Made by a program: the position numbers and the translations under genes. From Pseudomonadota bacterium (GTDB lineage Bacteria > Myxococcota_A > Bradymonadia > Bradymonadales > GCA-2716585): a stretch of DNA of 64,000 nt. The stretch lies in contig SYOX01000050.1 in NCBI GenBank assembly GCA_005804885.1, positions 1 through 64,000 of the forward strand. Reading direction: 5' to 3'. The notes under the pieces were generated by a model. The model saw only the letters and a list, made by a program, of their open reading frames with translations, ran no database searches and was not told the DNA's origin. Positions 8,583-17,629 of this stretch are shown in pieces. How positions within the stretch are numbered: the stretch's first letter is position 1; every line of letters begins with the position of its first letter.

Positions 8583-9763
8583 GAGGGGCTCCTGACGAAG
8601 TCGAGGGTGGGCTCGGCGGTGGCGCAGTCGAGGCGCAGGCAGGTCTGGCCGGAGAGGAAGTCGGTCAAGCTCCGGCCGCAGAGCTCGGCCCGCCAGCCCC
8701 GCGCGAGGTGGGGGGCCTTGCCGGGCGGCTGGCCGCTGTCGCGCCAGTCGAGCAGTCGCGTCAGGTCCTCGTTGCTGCCCAGGAGCTGGGGTGCGACCGC
8801 GTGGCACTCGGCCAGGTGGAGCATCACCGCCGAGAGCAGCTTGAGGATCATCGCCTCGCCGGGCCGCGGGTTGCGCCTGGGGATGAAGGGGCAGTCCGCC
8901 TCGGGCGTGGCGACGCCGCGGGCGACGGCGCTGACGATCTCCTCCAGGGTGAGCGCGTGGTTGAGGTTGCCGACGCCGCGCACGCGCTGGACGGCGTCGG
9001 CGCTCCTGGGCTTGCGCCGGGCGAGCTCGACCAGGAGGTCGTCGCGCAGGATCTGGCGGATGGGCTTGTCGAGGGCCTTGGCGCGGCCGTCGCGCCACAG
9101 CGCCAGCTCGGCCAGCACGGCCAGCTCCCGCCGGTCGAGGCTGCCGCCGCCCGCGACTCGCCTCCAGGGCTGCTCGGTGTCGACCTTGAGGAGGCGGGCG
9201 CGCGCGCGGGCCATCTCGTCGTCGAGCCACGCGACCCGGCCCATCGCCTTGAGCTTGTCGCCGAGGCGGTCGCGGATCGTCAGCAGGTGCTCGACGTCGT
9301 CGAGCGCGTAGTCGAGCTGATCGTCGCTCAGCGGCCGCTTGCGCCAGTCGGTCCGGGTCTGCTGGTCGGCGGCCTCCAGGCCCAGGATGCGCTGGGTCAG
9401 CCGCTTGTAGGACAGCGGGTAGCCGTCGCCGGTCAGCCCGGCGGCGATCTGCACGTCGAAGGTCGAGGGGGGGATCTGCCCGGTGGCCCGCAGGCAGAAC
9501 TCCATCTCGGCCTGCCCGGCGTGGACGACGATCTCGCGGCCGGGATCGAGGAGCAGCGCCCAGAGGGGCGACAGATCCTTGACGGTCAGGGGGTCGATCG
9601 CGACGGAGAGCTCGTCGGTGGCGATCTGGACGAGGCAGAGCTTCGGGGCGTAGGTGTACTCAGGCACGAACTCCGTGTCGAGGGCCAGGCGCCGGACCCC
9701 CTTGAGGTCCTCACAGAGCTTGAGCAGGGGTTTGGAGCTCGTGACAAGCGGCAGGCGGTTCAT
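8579..9763 (-). CDS. rnd: ribonuclease D-like 3'-5' exoribonuclease
   Basis: The 394-residue product has the DEDD exonuclease domain followed by HRDC-like helices. Exo I is LALDTEFVPEYTY, Exo III is DYALDDVEHLL and the RTDWRKRPLS segment is typical of RNase D. In Exo II (VVHAGQAEMEF) the position usually held by Asp is Glu, a conservative change in a metal ligand. RNase D trims stable RNA 3' ends, notably tRNA. The ATG at 9763 is chosen because GAGGAG lies just upstream. It is coupled to the downstream EEP lipoprotein by ATGA. Confidence 0.9.
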   Translation of the reverse strand: MNRLPLVTSSKPLLKLCEDLKGVRRLALDTEFVPEYTYAPKLCLVQIATDELSVAIDPLTVKDLSPLWALLLDPGREIVVHAGQAEMEFCLRATGQIPPSTFDVQIAAGLTGDGYPLSYKRLTQRILGLEAADQQTRTDWRKRPLSDDQLDYALDDVEHLLTIRDRLGDKLKAMGRVAWLDDEMARARARLLKVDTEQPWRRVAGGGSLDRRELAVLAELALWRDGRAKALDKPIRQILRDDLLVELARRKPRSADAVQRVRGVGNLNHALTLEEIVSAVARGVATPEADCPFIPRRNPRPGEAMILKLLSAVMLHLAECHAVAPQLLGSNEDLTRLLDWRDSGQPPGKAPHLARGWRAELCGRSLTDFLSGQTCLRLDCATAEPTLDFVRSPS

Positions 9764-9784
9764 GGGACTCCTCAAGGGCGCGAT

Positions 9785-10810
9785 CTAGAAGCGCACCGGG
9801 AACTCGCCAGAGCCCAGCCCCTGCCCGATGAAGATGAAGGAGCCCAGGTCGTCGCTGATGGCCACGCTGTAGGGGTCGTCGTCGAAGCGCCCGCACTGGG
9901 TCTGGCCCAGCTCGTAGACCCGGATTGTGTCGCCGAGGCCGAAGATCCCAGGCTGAACGCTCGTGTCGAAGGAGAGGATGATGAAGCCGCCGTTGAGCGC
10001 CACGATCCCCTTGATCTCGCAGTCCGAGTCCGGCGCCCCGAGCGCCTCGCCAGGGTCCGGGGCGTTGTTGCGCCGGTCGTCGACCTCCACGTCCTGGATC
10101 ATGCTGGCGAAGCGCTCGACGCCGTCGGGGCCGCTGATGCTGACGGCGTCGATGTCCGCGCCGGGCTGATCGCCCTGCAGGCGGCCGCCGTCTTCGATCA
10201 ACACGAAGCGGAATTGGCCGTCAGGGTCCGGCCCAGGGTCCGGGCCGGGGTCCGGGGGCGGGGTGGGGTCAGGGGCGGGCTCGGTGCCGTCGATGTCCCC
10301 GACGCAGCGCTCGGCCCCGCCGTTGAAGAAGTCCTCGCAGTCCAGCGCCACGAGGCACTCGAAGATCTCCTGGCGCTCGTCGGCGTCGAGGTTTTCGGTG
10401 CTGTCCTTGCAGTCGAAGGTGCAATCCTGAGGATCCTGATCGACGCACTCGGCCAGCACCTCGCAGACCTGGTCGCAGGTGAGCTCTTCTTGCGTCGAGC
10501 AATCCGAGGGGCAGCTGCCTCGCTCTTCATCGTCGCAGACGCCGTCGCCGCACAGCGGCTCATCGCCCTGGCACTGGCCGTCGACGCACTCCGAGGCGGG
10601 GCATCGATCCCCGCAAGGGAGCTCGCCCTCTCCGATGGGCACGCACAGCGCGCGGGCGCACACCAGCTCCAGGCGGCAGTCCGTGTCGGCGAAGCAGGCC
10701 TCGCCCTCAGCGCCGAGCCTGTCATCGAGGTCGGCAGCGCAGGAGGTCAGGGACAGCAGCCCGGCGAGAGCGCCAGCGGCGGTCAGGAGGCGGTGTGTGG
10801 TTGAGGGCAT
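9785..10810 (-). CDS. cysteine-rich lipoprotein
   Basis: The 341-residue product starts at the ATG at 10810, giving a signal peptide with lipobox SLTSC (Cys24). Residues about 30-150 are packed with Cys in patterns such as CFADTDC, CGDGVCDDEE and CDQVCEVLAEC, presumably disulfide-rich and surface exposed. A Pro/Asp spacer (DPTPPPDPGPDPGPDPD) then leads to a beta-rich C-terminal domain of about 120 residues. The Cys spacing recalls the B modules of the giant lipoprotein at the end of this window. Function is unknown. It ends 22 bases before the RNase D start on the same strand. Confidence 0.8.
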   Translation of the reverse strand: MPSTTHRLLTAAGALAGLLSLTSCAADLDDRLGAEGEACFADTDCRLELVCARALCVPIGEGELPCGDRCPASECVDGQCQGDEPLCGDGVCDDEERGSCPSDCSTQEELTCDQVCEVLAECVDQDPQDCTFDCKDSTENLDADERQEIFECLVALDCEDFFNGGAERCVGDIDGTEPAPDPTPPPDPGPDPGPDPDGQFRFVLIEDGGRLQGDQPGADIDAVSISGPDGVERFASMIQDVEVDDRRNNAPDPGEALGAPDSDCEIKGIVALNGGFIILSFDTSVQPGIFGLGDTIRVYELGQTQCGRFDDDPYSVAISDDLGSFIFIGQGLGSGEFPVRF

Positions 10811-10961
10811 GATCCTGTCGGCTTCCTTGAGCCCGGTGGCGGTGTCTGCCGGCGAGCGCGACCCTGCCCGGCGCGCGCTCCGCGCGGTGTAGCATCCTAC
10901 CACACTCAAGGGGCCGCGAGCGACCCGGATCGTCAGGCGAGTTCGGGAGGCTCAGGCTGGC

Positions 10962-11486
10962 TCAGAGGCGCTCTTTGAGGAAGGCGAGCAGATCGTGGGT
11001 CTTTTGATCCCGCGCGACCTGCTCGACCGTCACCAGCCGCGTGCGCAGCAGCGCCCGCTTCATCAGCGGTCGACGGCCATCGAGCTCGACGAGCTGCTCC
11101 AGGGCCTTCTGCACGATGGACTCCTCGGGGTGATCGAGCATGCGCGTCAGGAGGTTCTGATCGTCAGGCAGCTCGTACTTCTCAAGGATCTGGTTGCAGA
11201 TGACGTTGAACTCAGCCTGCGTCTCGGCCTGCCGGGCCTGCCTCAAGAGTTGCTGGCGCTCGGCCGCGTCCCCGCTCTGGCTGCTGATCCCCGACACGAT
11301 GCTCTTGAGACTCTCGGGCACCTCGCCCTTGTCAAAGAGCTTGTTGAGGTCGGACTTGTATCCGCTCGTGGCCTTGGGGTTGGAGCTGGCCCCGCCGGGG
11401 GTGTGGATCCTGAAGCGCCCCTGGTTGGAGGGTGTGGTGGTGCTTCGACCTTGATCGATCTCGCGCCAGCTCTTCTTTCGGTTCAT
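10962..11486 (-). CDS. small helical protein with KKSWREID N-terminus
   Basis: The 174-residue product begins MNRKKSWREIDQ, has a disordered polar stretch to about residue 45 and then mostly helical sequence. The C-terminal half (ILEKYELPDDQNLLTRMLDH through AFLKERL) resembles a helical-repeat regulatory segment. There is no signal peptide or membrane segment, so it is probably cytoplasmic. The ATG at 11486 follows a GGGAGA ribosome binding site. It is not recognised as a named family. Its promoter region contains several operator-like repeats. Confidence 0.75.
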   Translation of the reverse strand: MNRKKSWREIDQGRSTTTPSNQGRFRIHTPGGASSNPKATSGYKSDLNKLFDKGEVPESLKSIVSGISSQSGDAAERQQLLRQARQAETQAEFNVICNQILEKYELPDDQNLLTRMLDHPEESIVQKALEQLVELDGRRPLMKRALLRTRLVTVEQVARDQKTHDLLAFLKERL

Positions 11487-11839
11487 GGCAATCTCCCTTG
11501 CCCTGGGAAACAGGAGTGGTGTTGAGGTCCTCAATGCCTCGACGCATCTTGGAGAGGTCCTCGGAGAGGGTTGGTTGGTGTCGAGTTCGGAAATAGAGAG
11601 TAGAGGAGCAACGCCAACTTGCTCGCGTAAGATTGGCGAGACGCGCTGCTGGAAACTTCTACCAACTTAACTCAACTTGTCGCCGCCCGCAACCACCCAT
11701 CTGCGCTTTGACGCAACGGGGCGCTTCTTGACAGCCCGTAGGGGGCTCGCATAGCGTTCGCGTCTGGATCGCCGATGTGGGATAAGCACGGCGGGAGGTG
11801 GTGCATCGCCGGTTGCACGGACGCAAATCGAGGTGTGGC
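11487..11839. promoter_or_regulatory. divergent intergenic region with operator-like repeats
   Basis: This gap lies between the small helical protein (minus) and the sulfatase-like gene (plus). It contains GAGGTCCTC twice (11524-11532 and 11554-11562, centres 30 bases apart), an inverted repeat CGCCAA/TTGGCG (11612-11617 and 11633-11638), and AACTT three times at an exact 10-base period (11654, 11664, 11674), with a further copy at 11616. A plus-strand TTGACA (11728-11733), 16 bases before CATAGC (11750-11755), is a weak promoter candidate. No gene is supported. Confidence 0.45.
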
Positions 11840-13771
11840 TTGGAGAAGTGGGTAAAGGGCGCGCTGGCGGGGCTGGCGGGCGGGATGATCGCGGGCGCGC
11901 TCACGGGCTTGTGTGAAGGTCTGGTGATCTGGGCGCTGGATCCCTCGGCGGGCGCCTGGGCGCCCCTCTACGGGGTGGTCTTCTACGCGGCGCTGGTGGC
12001 GCCCGGCGCGCTGGGCGTCGGGCTGCTGGCCGGGGCCCTCGGGGCGTGGCGCAAGATCGACGGCTGGACGGCGCGATGGGCGTGGTTCGCCGGGATGCTG
12101 GCGGTGCTGCTCCCCGTCATGCTGGTCGTGGCGCGCTTCCGGATCATCCGCGACATCTTCCACGAGAAGCTGGCGATCGCCTCGGCCGCAGGGATCGGGG
12201 TTCACCTGGGGCTGCTGATCGGGGCCGCGGCGCTCGGCCTCGGCCTGTGGTGGCTGCTCGACCCGCGCCAGGGGGCGCGGCGCCTGGGCCGCTTGCCTTG
12301 GCCCGCGGTCACGGGGGCCTCGCTGGCGCTCATGGCGCTGCTGGCCCTGCCCTTCGGGCTGCTCGGCGGCGGCCCGGAGGAGGCCGTCGAGCCCGCCGCC
12401 AAGGGCGCCTCGGGCCCGCCCGTGATCTTGATCATGGTCGACACGCTGCGCGCCGACCGGCTCACCAGCTACGGCTACGCCAAAAACACGAGCCCGAACC
12501 TGAGCCGCTTCTCCGAGGGGGCCGTGCAGTTCGACCGCGCCTTCGCCCAGGCCTCATGGACGCGGCCCTCCGTGGCCAGCCTGCTGACCTCGCTGCCGCC
12601 CTCGGCCCACAAGACGATGTACAAGGCCGACCGCCTGCCCGAAGACGCCGAGACGCTCGCGGAGGCCTTCAAGGCCGGCGGCTTTACCACCGGCGGCCTG
12701 GTGACCAACTACAACATCGCGCCCTACTTCAACTTCGCCCAGGGCTTCGACTCCTACCGCTACCTCGACCCCGACTACTACTTCTGGGCCGACGAGGGCT
12801 CCAGCAAGCTCTCCCTGCACAACCTCGCCCGCGTCGTGCGCGAGAAGGTCGCCCCCGCCAACGACAGCCCAGCGACCTACTACCAGGACGCCCAGGTGAC
12901 CACCGACGCCACCATCGCCTGGATCGACAAGCGCAAGGATGCGCCCTTCTTCCTCTTTGTCACCTACATGGACCCCCACGACCCCTACTTCGTCCGGCCG
13001 CTCAACGGCGAGGCCTACTCGCGGGCGGCCAACGTCAACCCCGATCCGAGCATGGCGGGGCGGCTCAGCGAGGTCTACGACGGCGAGATCGCCTACTGGG
13101 ACGAGCACTTCGGCCGCCTCGTGGCCCACCTCAAGGCCATCGGGATCTACGACAAGGCGATCATCGCGGTGACCTCCGATCACGGCGAGGAGTTTCATGA
13201 GCACGGGGGCTGGTGGCACGGGACGACGCTCTACGACGAGCAGATCCACATCCCCTTGATCATCAAGATGCCCGCAGGCAGCCCGGCCGGCTTCGCCCGC
13301 GACGACCTCGCGCGCTCCATGGACGTCGCCCCGACGCTGCTGACGGCGGCCGGCCTCAAGGCCCCCGAGGGGTGGCGAGGCCGGGACCTCTTCGGCAAGG
13401 TCGCCGCGCCCGAGGCCGTCTTCGCCGAGGAGGACCACGAGGGCAATGTCCTGCGCGCGCTGCGCGGGCTGAGCTGGAAGATCATCGAGGCCAACGCGGG
13501 CAACCCCCGCGGGCTGGCCCCCGTCGAGCTCTACGAGCTGTCCGAGGACCCCGGCGAGCTCAAGAACGTCGCCGCCGAGCGCGGCGGCGTCCTGCCCACC
13601 CTCCAGGCCGCCCTCCAGAAGGCCAGCGAGGGGGCCATGGAGGGCACCCTCCAGCGCGATCAGCTCGCGCTGGACGAGAGCAGCCGCGAGCGCCTCAAGA
13701 GCCTCGGCTACATCACCGAAGAAGACCCCGAGAAGAAGAAGGACGATGAGGCCCCCGCTCCCAAGGAATGA
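11840..13771 (+). CDS. membrane-anchored sulfatase-like protein (alkaline phosphatase superfamily)
   Basis: The product is about 643 residues. Four to five hydrophobic segments fill the first ~190 residues, followed by a sulfatase-like catalytic domain (PVILIMVDTLRADRLTSYGY metal site, SDHGEEFHEHGGWWHG metal site). The segment where formylglycine sulfatases have CxPxR reads WTRPSVASLLTS, so Thr replaces the Cys. This suggests a Thr-nucleophile phospho- or sulfo-hydrolase/transferase rather than a formylglycine sulfatase. It ends with LKSLGYI and a charged tail. The start is TTG at 11840, with GAGGTG six bases upstream; GTG at 11798 is an alternative. The active site probably faces the periplasm. 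The next gene overlaps by 26 bases. Confidence 0.85.
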   Translation: MEKWVKGALAGLAGGMIAGALTGLCEGLVIWALDPSAGAWAPLYGVVFYAALVAPGALGVGLLAGALGAWRKIDGWTARWAWFAGMLAVLLPVMLVVARFRIIRDIFHEKLAIASAAGIGVHLGLLIGAAALGLGLWWLLDPRQGARRLGRLPWPAVTGASLALMALLALPFGLLGGGPEEAVEPAAKGASGPPVILIMVDTLRADRLTSYGYAKNTSPNLSRFSEGAVQFDRAFAQASWTRPSVASLLTSLPPSAHKTMYKADRLPEDAETLAEAFKAGGFTTGGLVTNYNIAPYFNFAQGFDSYRYLDPDYYFWADEGSSKLSLHNLARVVREKVAPANDSPATYYQDAQVTTDATIAWIDKRKDAPFFLFVTYMDPHDPYFVRPLNGEAYSRAANVNPDPSMAGRLSEVYDGEIAYWDEHFGRLVAHLKAIGIYDKAIIAVTSDHGEEFHEHGGWWHGTTLYDEQIHIPLIIKMPAGSPAGFARDDLARSMDVAPTLLTAAGLKAPEGWRGRDLFGKVAAPEAVFAEEDHEGNVLRALRGLSWKIIEANAGNPRGLAPVELYELSEDPGELKNVAAERGGVLPTLQAALQKASEGAMEGTLQRDQLALDESSRERLKSLGYITEEDPEKKKDDEAPAPKE

Positions 13772-15161
13772 GGGCCCGCTGACCCTCACCCGCGGGGCCG
13801 CGGACCGCGCCCTCGTCGTCGGCCTCGACTGCGCTTCGCCTGCGCTCGTCTTCGACCGCTGGAGGGCGCACCTGCCTCACCTGGGCGCGCTGATGGCCCG
13901 CGGCGCCCACGGCCCGCTGCGCTCCTGTCACCCGCCCATCACCGTGCCCGCGTGGCGGATCATGGCCAGCGGCCTCGACGCCGGCCAGCAGGGCGTCTAT
14001 GGCTTCACCTCGCGCGTCGGCCCCGCCCCCGATGACCTCGCCTTGACCCACAGCGGGCTCTTTGAGGCCCCCGCGATCTGGGATCGCCTCGGCGCCGTGG
14101 GCTTGCGCACCACCCTCGTCGGGCTGCCCGGCACCTGGCCCCCCTTCGAACTGGTCGGCAAGCTCGTCACCGGCCCCATGACCCCCGAGGGCGCCCCCTT
14201 CACCTGGCCTGCGAGCCTGGCCGCGAGGGTCGAGGCCGTCTCGGGCGGCGCCTACGCCTTCGACGTGCCCGGCTTCCGCGATCTGGACCCCGAGGCGCTC
14301 ATCGAGCGGGTCGAGGCCATGACCGAGGCCCGCTTCGACCTGATCTCGGCGCTGGCCGACGACGACGACTGGAACCTCCTGTGGTGCGTGGAGATCGGCC
14401 TCGACCGCCTCCAACACGCGCTCTGGCACGCCGTCGACCCGCGCCACCCGCGCTACACCGGCCCCTCGCCCCTGGCCGACCGCCTGCGCGCCTACTACGA
14501 GCGCCTCGACGCCCGGATCGGCGACCTCGTCGCCCGCTGCGACGACGGCGACACCGCCTTCTTCGTCGTCAGCGACCACGGCGCCCGGCCGATGGAGGGC
14601 GGCGTCCTGATCAACGAGTGGCTGCGGCGACAGGGCCACCTGCGCCTCAAGCGCGAGCCCACCTCCCCCGAGCGGCTGGCGCTGCGCGACGTCGACTGGA
14701 CCCGCACCCGCGCCTGGGCCGCCGGCGGCTACTGCGCCCGCGTCTTCCTCAACCTCACCGGCCGCGAGCCCGAGGGGATCGTCACCCCCGAGCAGGCCCC
14801 GGCGCTGCTGGCCGAGCTGGCCGCCGGCCTGGAGGCCATCCCCGGCCCCAAGGGCGACCCCATGAAGACCCGCGCGCACCTCGCCGACGACCTCTACGGG
14901 GTCAATCGCCGCGGCGCGGCGCCCGATCTGACCGTCTACTTCGACGACCTCGCCCGCCGCGCCCTGGAGACCGTCGGCGCCGACAGCCTCCACGCCGAGG
15001 CCAACGACGAGGGCTTCGACGCCGCCAACCACGACTGGGAGGGCCTGCTCATCGCCGCCGGGGCCGGGGTCGCGGCGACAGGCCGGGTCGAGGGCGCCGC
15101 GCTGATGGACGTGGCCTCCATGCTCGAGCGCCTGCTCGGGGTCGCCGAGGCCGCGCGATGA
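13746..15161 (+). CDS. alkaline-phosphatase-superfamily hydrolase (nucleotide pyrophosphatase/phosphodiesterase-like)
   Basis: The 471-residue product shows the superfamily core: an N-terminal metal site (VVGLDCASPAL), a Thr nucleophile region (PPITVPAW, Thr66), a histidine/aspartate site (DRLQHALWHAVDP) and FFVVSDHGARPMEGG. It resembles the type I phosphodiesterase/nucleotide pyrophosphatase proteins that often sit beside glycosyltransferases. No signal peptide is visible, so it is probably cytoplasmic. The ATG at 13746 lies within the end of the upstream gene after AAGGA, and its stop overlaps the next start as ATGA. Substrate is unknown; a nucleotide-sugar or lipid-linked phosphodiester is a reasonable guess. 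Confidence 0.85.
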   Translation: MRPPLPRNEGPLTLTRGAADRALVVGLDCASPALVFDRWRAHLPHLGALMARGAHGPLRSCHPPITVPAWRIMASGLDAGQQGVYGFTSRVGPAPDDLALTHSGLFEAPAIWDRLGAVGLRTTLVGLPGTWPPFELVGKLVTGPMTPEGAPFTWPASLAARVEAVSGGAYAFDVPGFRDLDPEALIERVEAMTEARFDLISALADDDDWNLLWCVEIGLDRLQHALWHAVDPRHPRYTGPSPLADRLRAYYERLDARIGDLVARCDDGDTAFFVVSDHGARPMEGGVLINEWLRRQGHLRLKREPTSPERLALRDVDWTRTRAWAAGGYCARVFLNLTGREPEGIVTPEQAPALLAELAAGLEAIPGPKGDPMKTRAHLADDLYGVNRRGAAPDLTVYFDDLARRALETVGADSLHAEANDEGFDAANHDWEGLLIAAGAGVAATGRVEGAALMDVASMLERLLGVAEAAR

Positions 15162-16825
15162 CGGCCAGAGTGATCGTCATTGGCCTGGACGGCCTGGAGC
15201 CGACCCTCGTGCAGAGGTGGATCGACAGCGGCGACATGCCCGCGATCGGGCGCCTGCGCGAGCGCGCCCGCTGGGGGGCGCTGCGCTCGACCCTGCCCTG
15301 CGCCACCTTCCCGGCCTGGACGTCCCTCATGACCGGTGTAAACCCTGGAGAACACGGCGTTTTTGACTTCGCCCGGCTGATCAAGGGCAGCTACGACGTG
15401 GCCTTCGACGGGGCGCTGGCCCGCCGCCGCCCGACCCTCCAGCGGCTGGTCAGCGACGCGGGGATGCGCGTGGCCAGCATCGGCTTCCCCGGCACCTGGC
15501 CCCCCGAGCCGATCAACGGCGTGGTCATCAGCGGCTTCGACTCGCCCGTCGCCGTGGGGATCGACGACAGCTTCGTCCACCCCCCGGAGCTGGCCGCCGA
15601 GCTCCGATCGCGCTTCGGCCGCTACGTCTTTGCCGACTTCGCCGAGACGCACACCTGGCTGCCCGGCTGGCACCGGCGGGCGGCCGACAAGCTGGCGCGC
15701 GGCCTTGAGCGCAGGCTCGCCCTGGCCGACCACCTGCTGGGCCGCGAGCCCTGGGATCTCTTCATGGTGCACTTCGGGGAGTCGGACACGGCAGGGCACC
15801 ACTTCTGGGCCTTCCACGACCCCGCGTCCCCGAGGCGGCCGACCTCGGTGGCGGCGGATCTGGAGGGCGTGCTGCGGGGCATCTACGTGGCGCTGGATCG
15901 CGCCGTGGCGCGGCTGGTCGAGCGGGCCGGCGAGGGCGCGGCGGTGCTGCTGGCCTCCGATCACGGCTTCGGCGGGTCCTCGGCCAAGGTCCTCCATTTG
16001 AACCGATGGCTGGCCGAGCAGGGGCACCTGCGCTTCAACCCCAGGCCGGGCTTGACGCAGCGCGCCACGGCGCTGGGGATCAAGGCCGGCATGGCGCTGG
16101 CGCCCGGCAGGCTTCAGGAGCGCCTGTGGCGGCTGGCGAGGCCGCTGGCGGGGCGGGCCGAGGCGCGGCGGCGCTTCGGGGGGATCGATTGGGGCGGCAC
16201 GCTGGCCTACTCCGAGGAGCTGTCCTACCACCCCTCGATTCGCCTCAACGTCCAGGGCCGCGAGCCCATGGGCCGGCTCGCGCCGCGGGAGGTCGGGCCC
16301 TTCACGGATCGGCTCATCGAGGCCCTGGAGGCGCTGCGGGACCCGTGGAGCGGGCGGCCGGTGGTGGCGCGGGCGTGGCGCCGCGAGGCGCTCTACCAGG
16401 GCGCGGCGGTCGATCAGGCGCCCGAGGTGGTGCTCGACCTTGCCCTCGACGGCCAGTACACCTACAACTGCCTGTCGTCTCAAGGCCCGGGGCCGGCCTG
16501 GCGGTGGCTCTCGGCCGGAGAGCGCCTCGGGGCCAAGGGCGCGGGGATGAACGGCACCCACAGGAGAGAGGGCTTCTGGCTGCTGTCGGGGGAGGGCAGC
16601 GCGCCGAGGCGCAAGCGGGCCGAGATGGTCGACATGGCCCCGACGGTGCTGGCCGCCCTCGGGCTCGCAGCGCCCTCCTGGCTCGAAGGTTGCTCTCAAT
16701 GGCGCCTCCAGCCTGACGCCCGACCGCTCGGCGACGTCGAGGCGACGCGGGCCGCGCGGGGCGGCTACACCCCGGCGCAGCAGGCGATCGTCGAGGCGCG
16801 TCTGCGAAAGCTGGGTTACATCTAG
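15158..16825 (+). CDS. alkaline-phosphatase-superfamily hydrolase, paralogue of the preceding gene
   Basis: The 555-residue product starts MTARVIVIGLDGLEPTLVQ (metal-binding Asp11), with the nucleophile region LPCATFPAWTSLMTG (Thr50), GESDTAGHHFWAFHDP and VLLASDHGFGGSS as further metal-site motifs. Its layout matches the upstream 471-residue protein, so the pair probably arose by duplication. It is longer by an insertion before the C-terminal metal region. There is no signal peptide. The C-terminus ends in LRKLGYI, the same terminal motif as the sulfatase-like proteins of this block. The ATG at 15158 overlaps the upstream stop as ATGA; the long open frame before it is a shadow. Confidence 0.85.
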   Translation: MTARVIVIGLDGLEPTLVQRWIDSGDMPAIGRLRERARWGALRSTLPCATFPAWTSLMTGVNPGEHGVFDFARLIKGSYDVAFDGALARRRPTLQRLVSDAGMRVASIGFPGTWPPEPINGVVISGFDSPVAVGIDDSFVHPPELAAELRSRFGRYVFADFAETHTWLPGWHRRAADKLARGLERRLALADHLLGREPWDLFMVHFGESDTAGHHFWAFHDPASPRRPTSVAADLEGVLRGIYVALDRAVARLVERAGEGAAVLLASDHGFGGSSAKVLHLNRWLAEQGHLRFNPRPGLTQRATALGIKAGMALAPGRLQERLWRLARPLAGRAEARRRFGGIDWGGTLAYSEELSYHPSIRLNVQGREPMGRLAPREVGPFTDRLIEALEALRDPWSGRPVVARAWRREALYQGAAVDQAPEVVLDLALDGQYTYNCLSSQGPGPAWRWLSAGERLGAKGAGMNGTHRREGFWLLSGEGSAPRRKRAEMVDMAPTVLAALGLAAPSWLEGCSQWRLQPDARPLGDVEATRAARGGYTPAQQAIVEARLRKLGYI

Positions 16826-16843
16826 GATTGCGAGAGGCGGAGC

Positions 16844-17629
16844 ATGGCAGGGGCGACACAGGCAGCGCGGCGAGAGCAGCGGGCGGAGCACATCGAGGCG
16901 CCGCATCTGGTGGACGCCAGCGCGCGGGGACGCCAGAAGGTGTCGGTGGTGTTGCCGGCGCACACCGAGGCGGCGGTGATCGGCCCGCTGGCGGTGTCGT
17001 TCCTTGAGGCGGCGCGGCGCGCGGCCTGGGAGGTGGAGGTGATCGTCGTGGACGACGGCAGCACCGACGGCACCTCGGAGGCGGCGCGGCGTGCGGCCGG
17101 CGGCGATCCGCGCGTGAGGGTGTTGCGGCGGGAGTCCTGCGGCGGCTATGGGCGCGCGCTGCGCTCGGGCTTCGAGGCCGCGGTCGGGGACTGGATCTTC
17201 TTTACGGACGGGGACGGCCAGTTCGAGGCCGACTCGCTGCCGGGCTTCCTGGGGGTCGCCGACGACGGGCTCGCCGAGCTGATCGTCGGGGTCCGGCGCC
17301 CGCGCAGCGACTCGCCCTCGCGCCGGGCGATGGGCTGGGCGTGGTCGCGGCTGGTGCGGGGGGTCTTCAGGGTCGAGGCCAGCGACGTCAACTGCGCCTT
17401 CAAGATGATGCGACGGGAGGACGTCGAGCGGATGGCGCTGGGCTCGGACGGGGCCTTGATCAACGCCGAGATCTTCCACAAGGCCCGTCGCGCCGGGCTC
17501 CGCGTCCATGAGCGGCCCGTGACCCACCTGTCTCGCCTGACCGGCCGCGCCACGGGGGCTCGCCCCGAGGTCATCGGCCGCGCCCTCGGGGAGCTGCTCC
17601 GCTACCGCCTCAGGACGCTGTGGCGCTGA
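16844..17629 (+). CDS. GT2 family glycosyltransferase (polyprenyl-phosphate sugar synthase-like)
   Basis: The 261-residue product is a GT-A fold family 2 enzyme: VSVVLPAHTEAAVIG, then VEVIVVDDGSTDGT, then GDWIFFTDGDGQFEAD with the DxD-type metal site, then a C-terminal segment with NCAFKMMRRE. No C-terminal membrane helices follow, so it resembles the soluble dolichyl/polyprenyl-phosphate mannose synthase subgroup, which loads a sugar onto a lipid carrier. It lies 18 bases after the phosphatase-like gene and overlaps the next glycosyltransferase start (TGATG). Confidence 0.9.
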   Translation: MAGATQAARREQRAEHIEAPHLVDASARGRQKVSVVLPAHTEAAVIGPLAVSFLEAARRAAWEVEVIVVDDGSTDGTSEAARRAAGGDPRVRVLRRESCGGYGRALRSGFEAAVGDWIFFTDGDGQFEADSLPGFLGVADDGLAELIVGVRRPRSDSPSRRAMGWAWSRLVRGVFRVEASDVNCAFKMMRREDVERMALGSDGALINAEIFHKARRAGLRVHERPVTHLSRLTGRATGARPEVIGRALGELLRYRLRTLWR

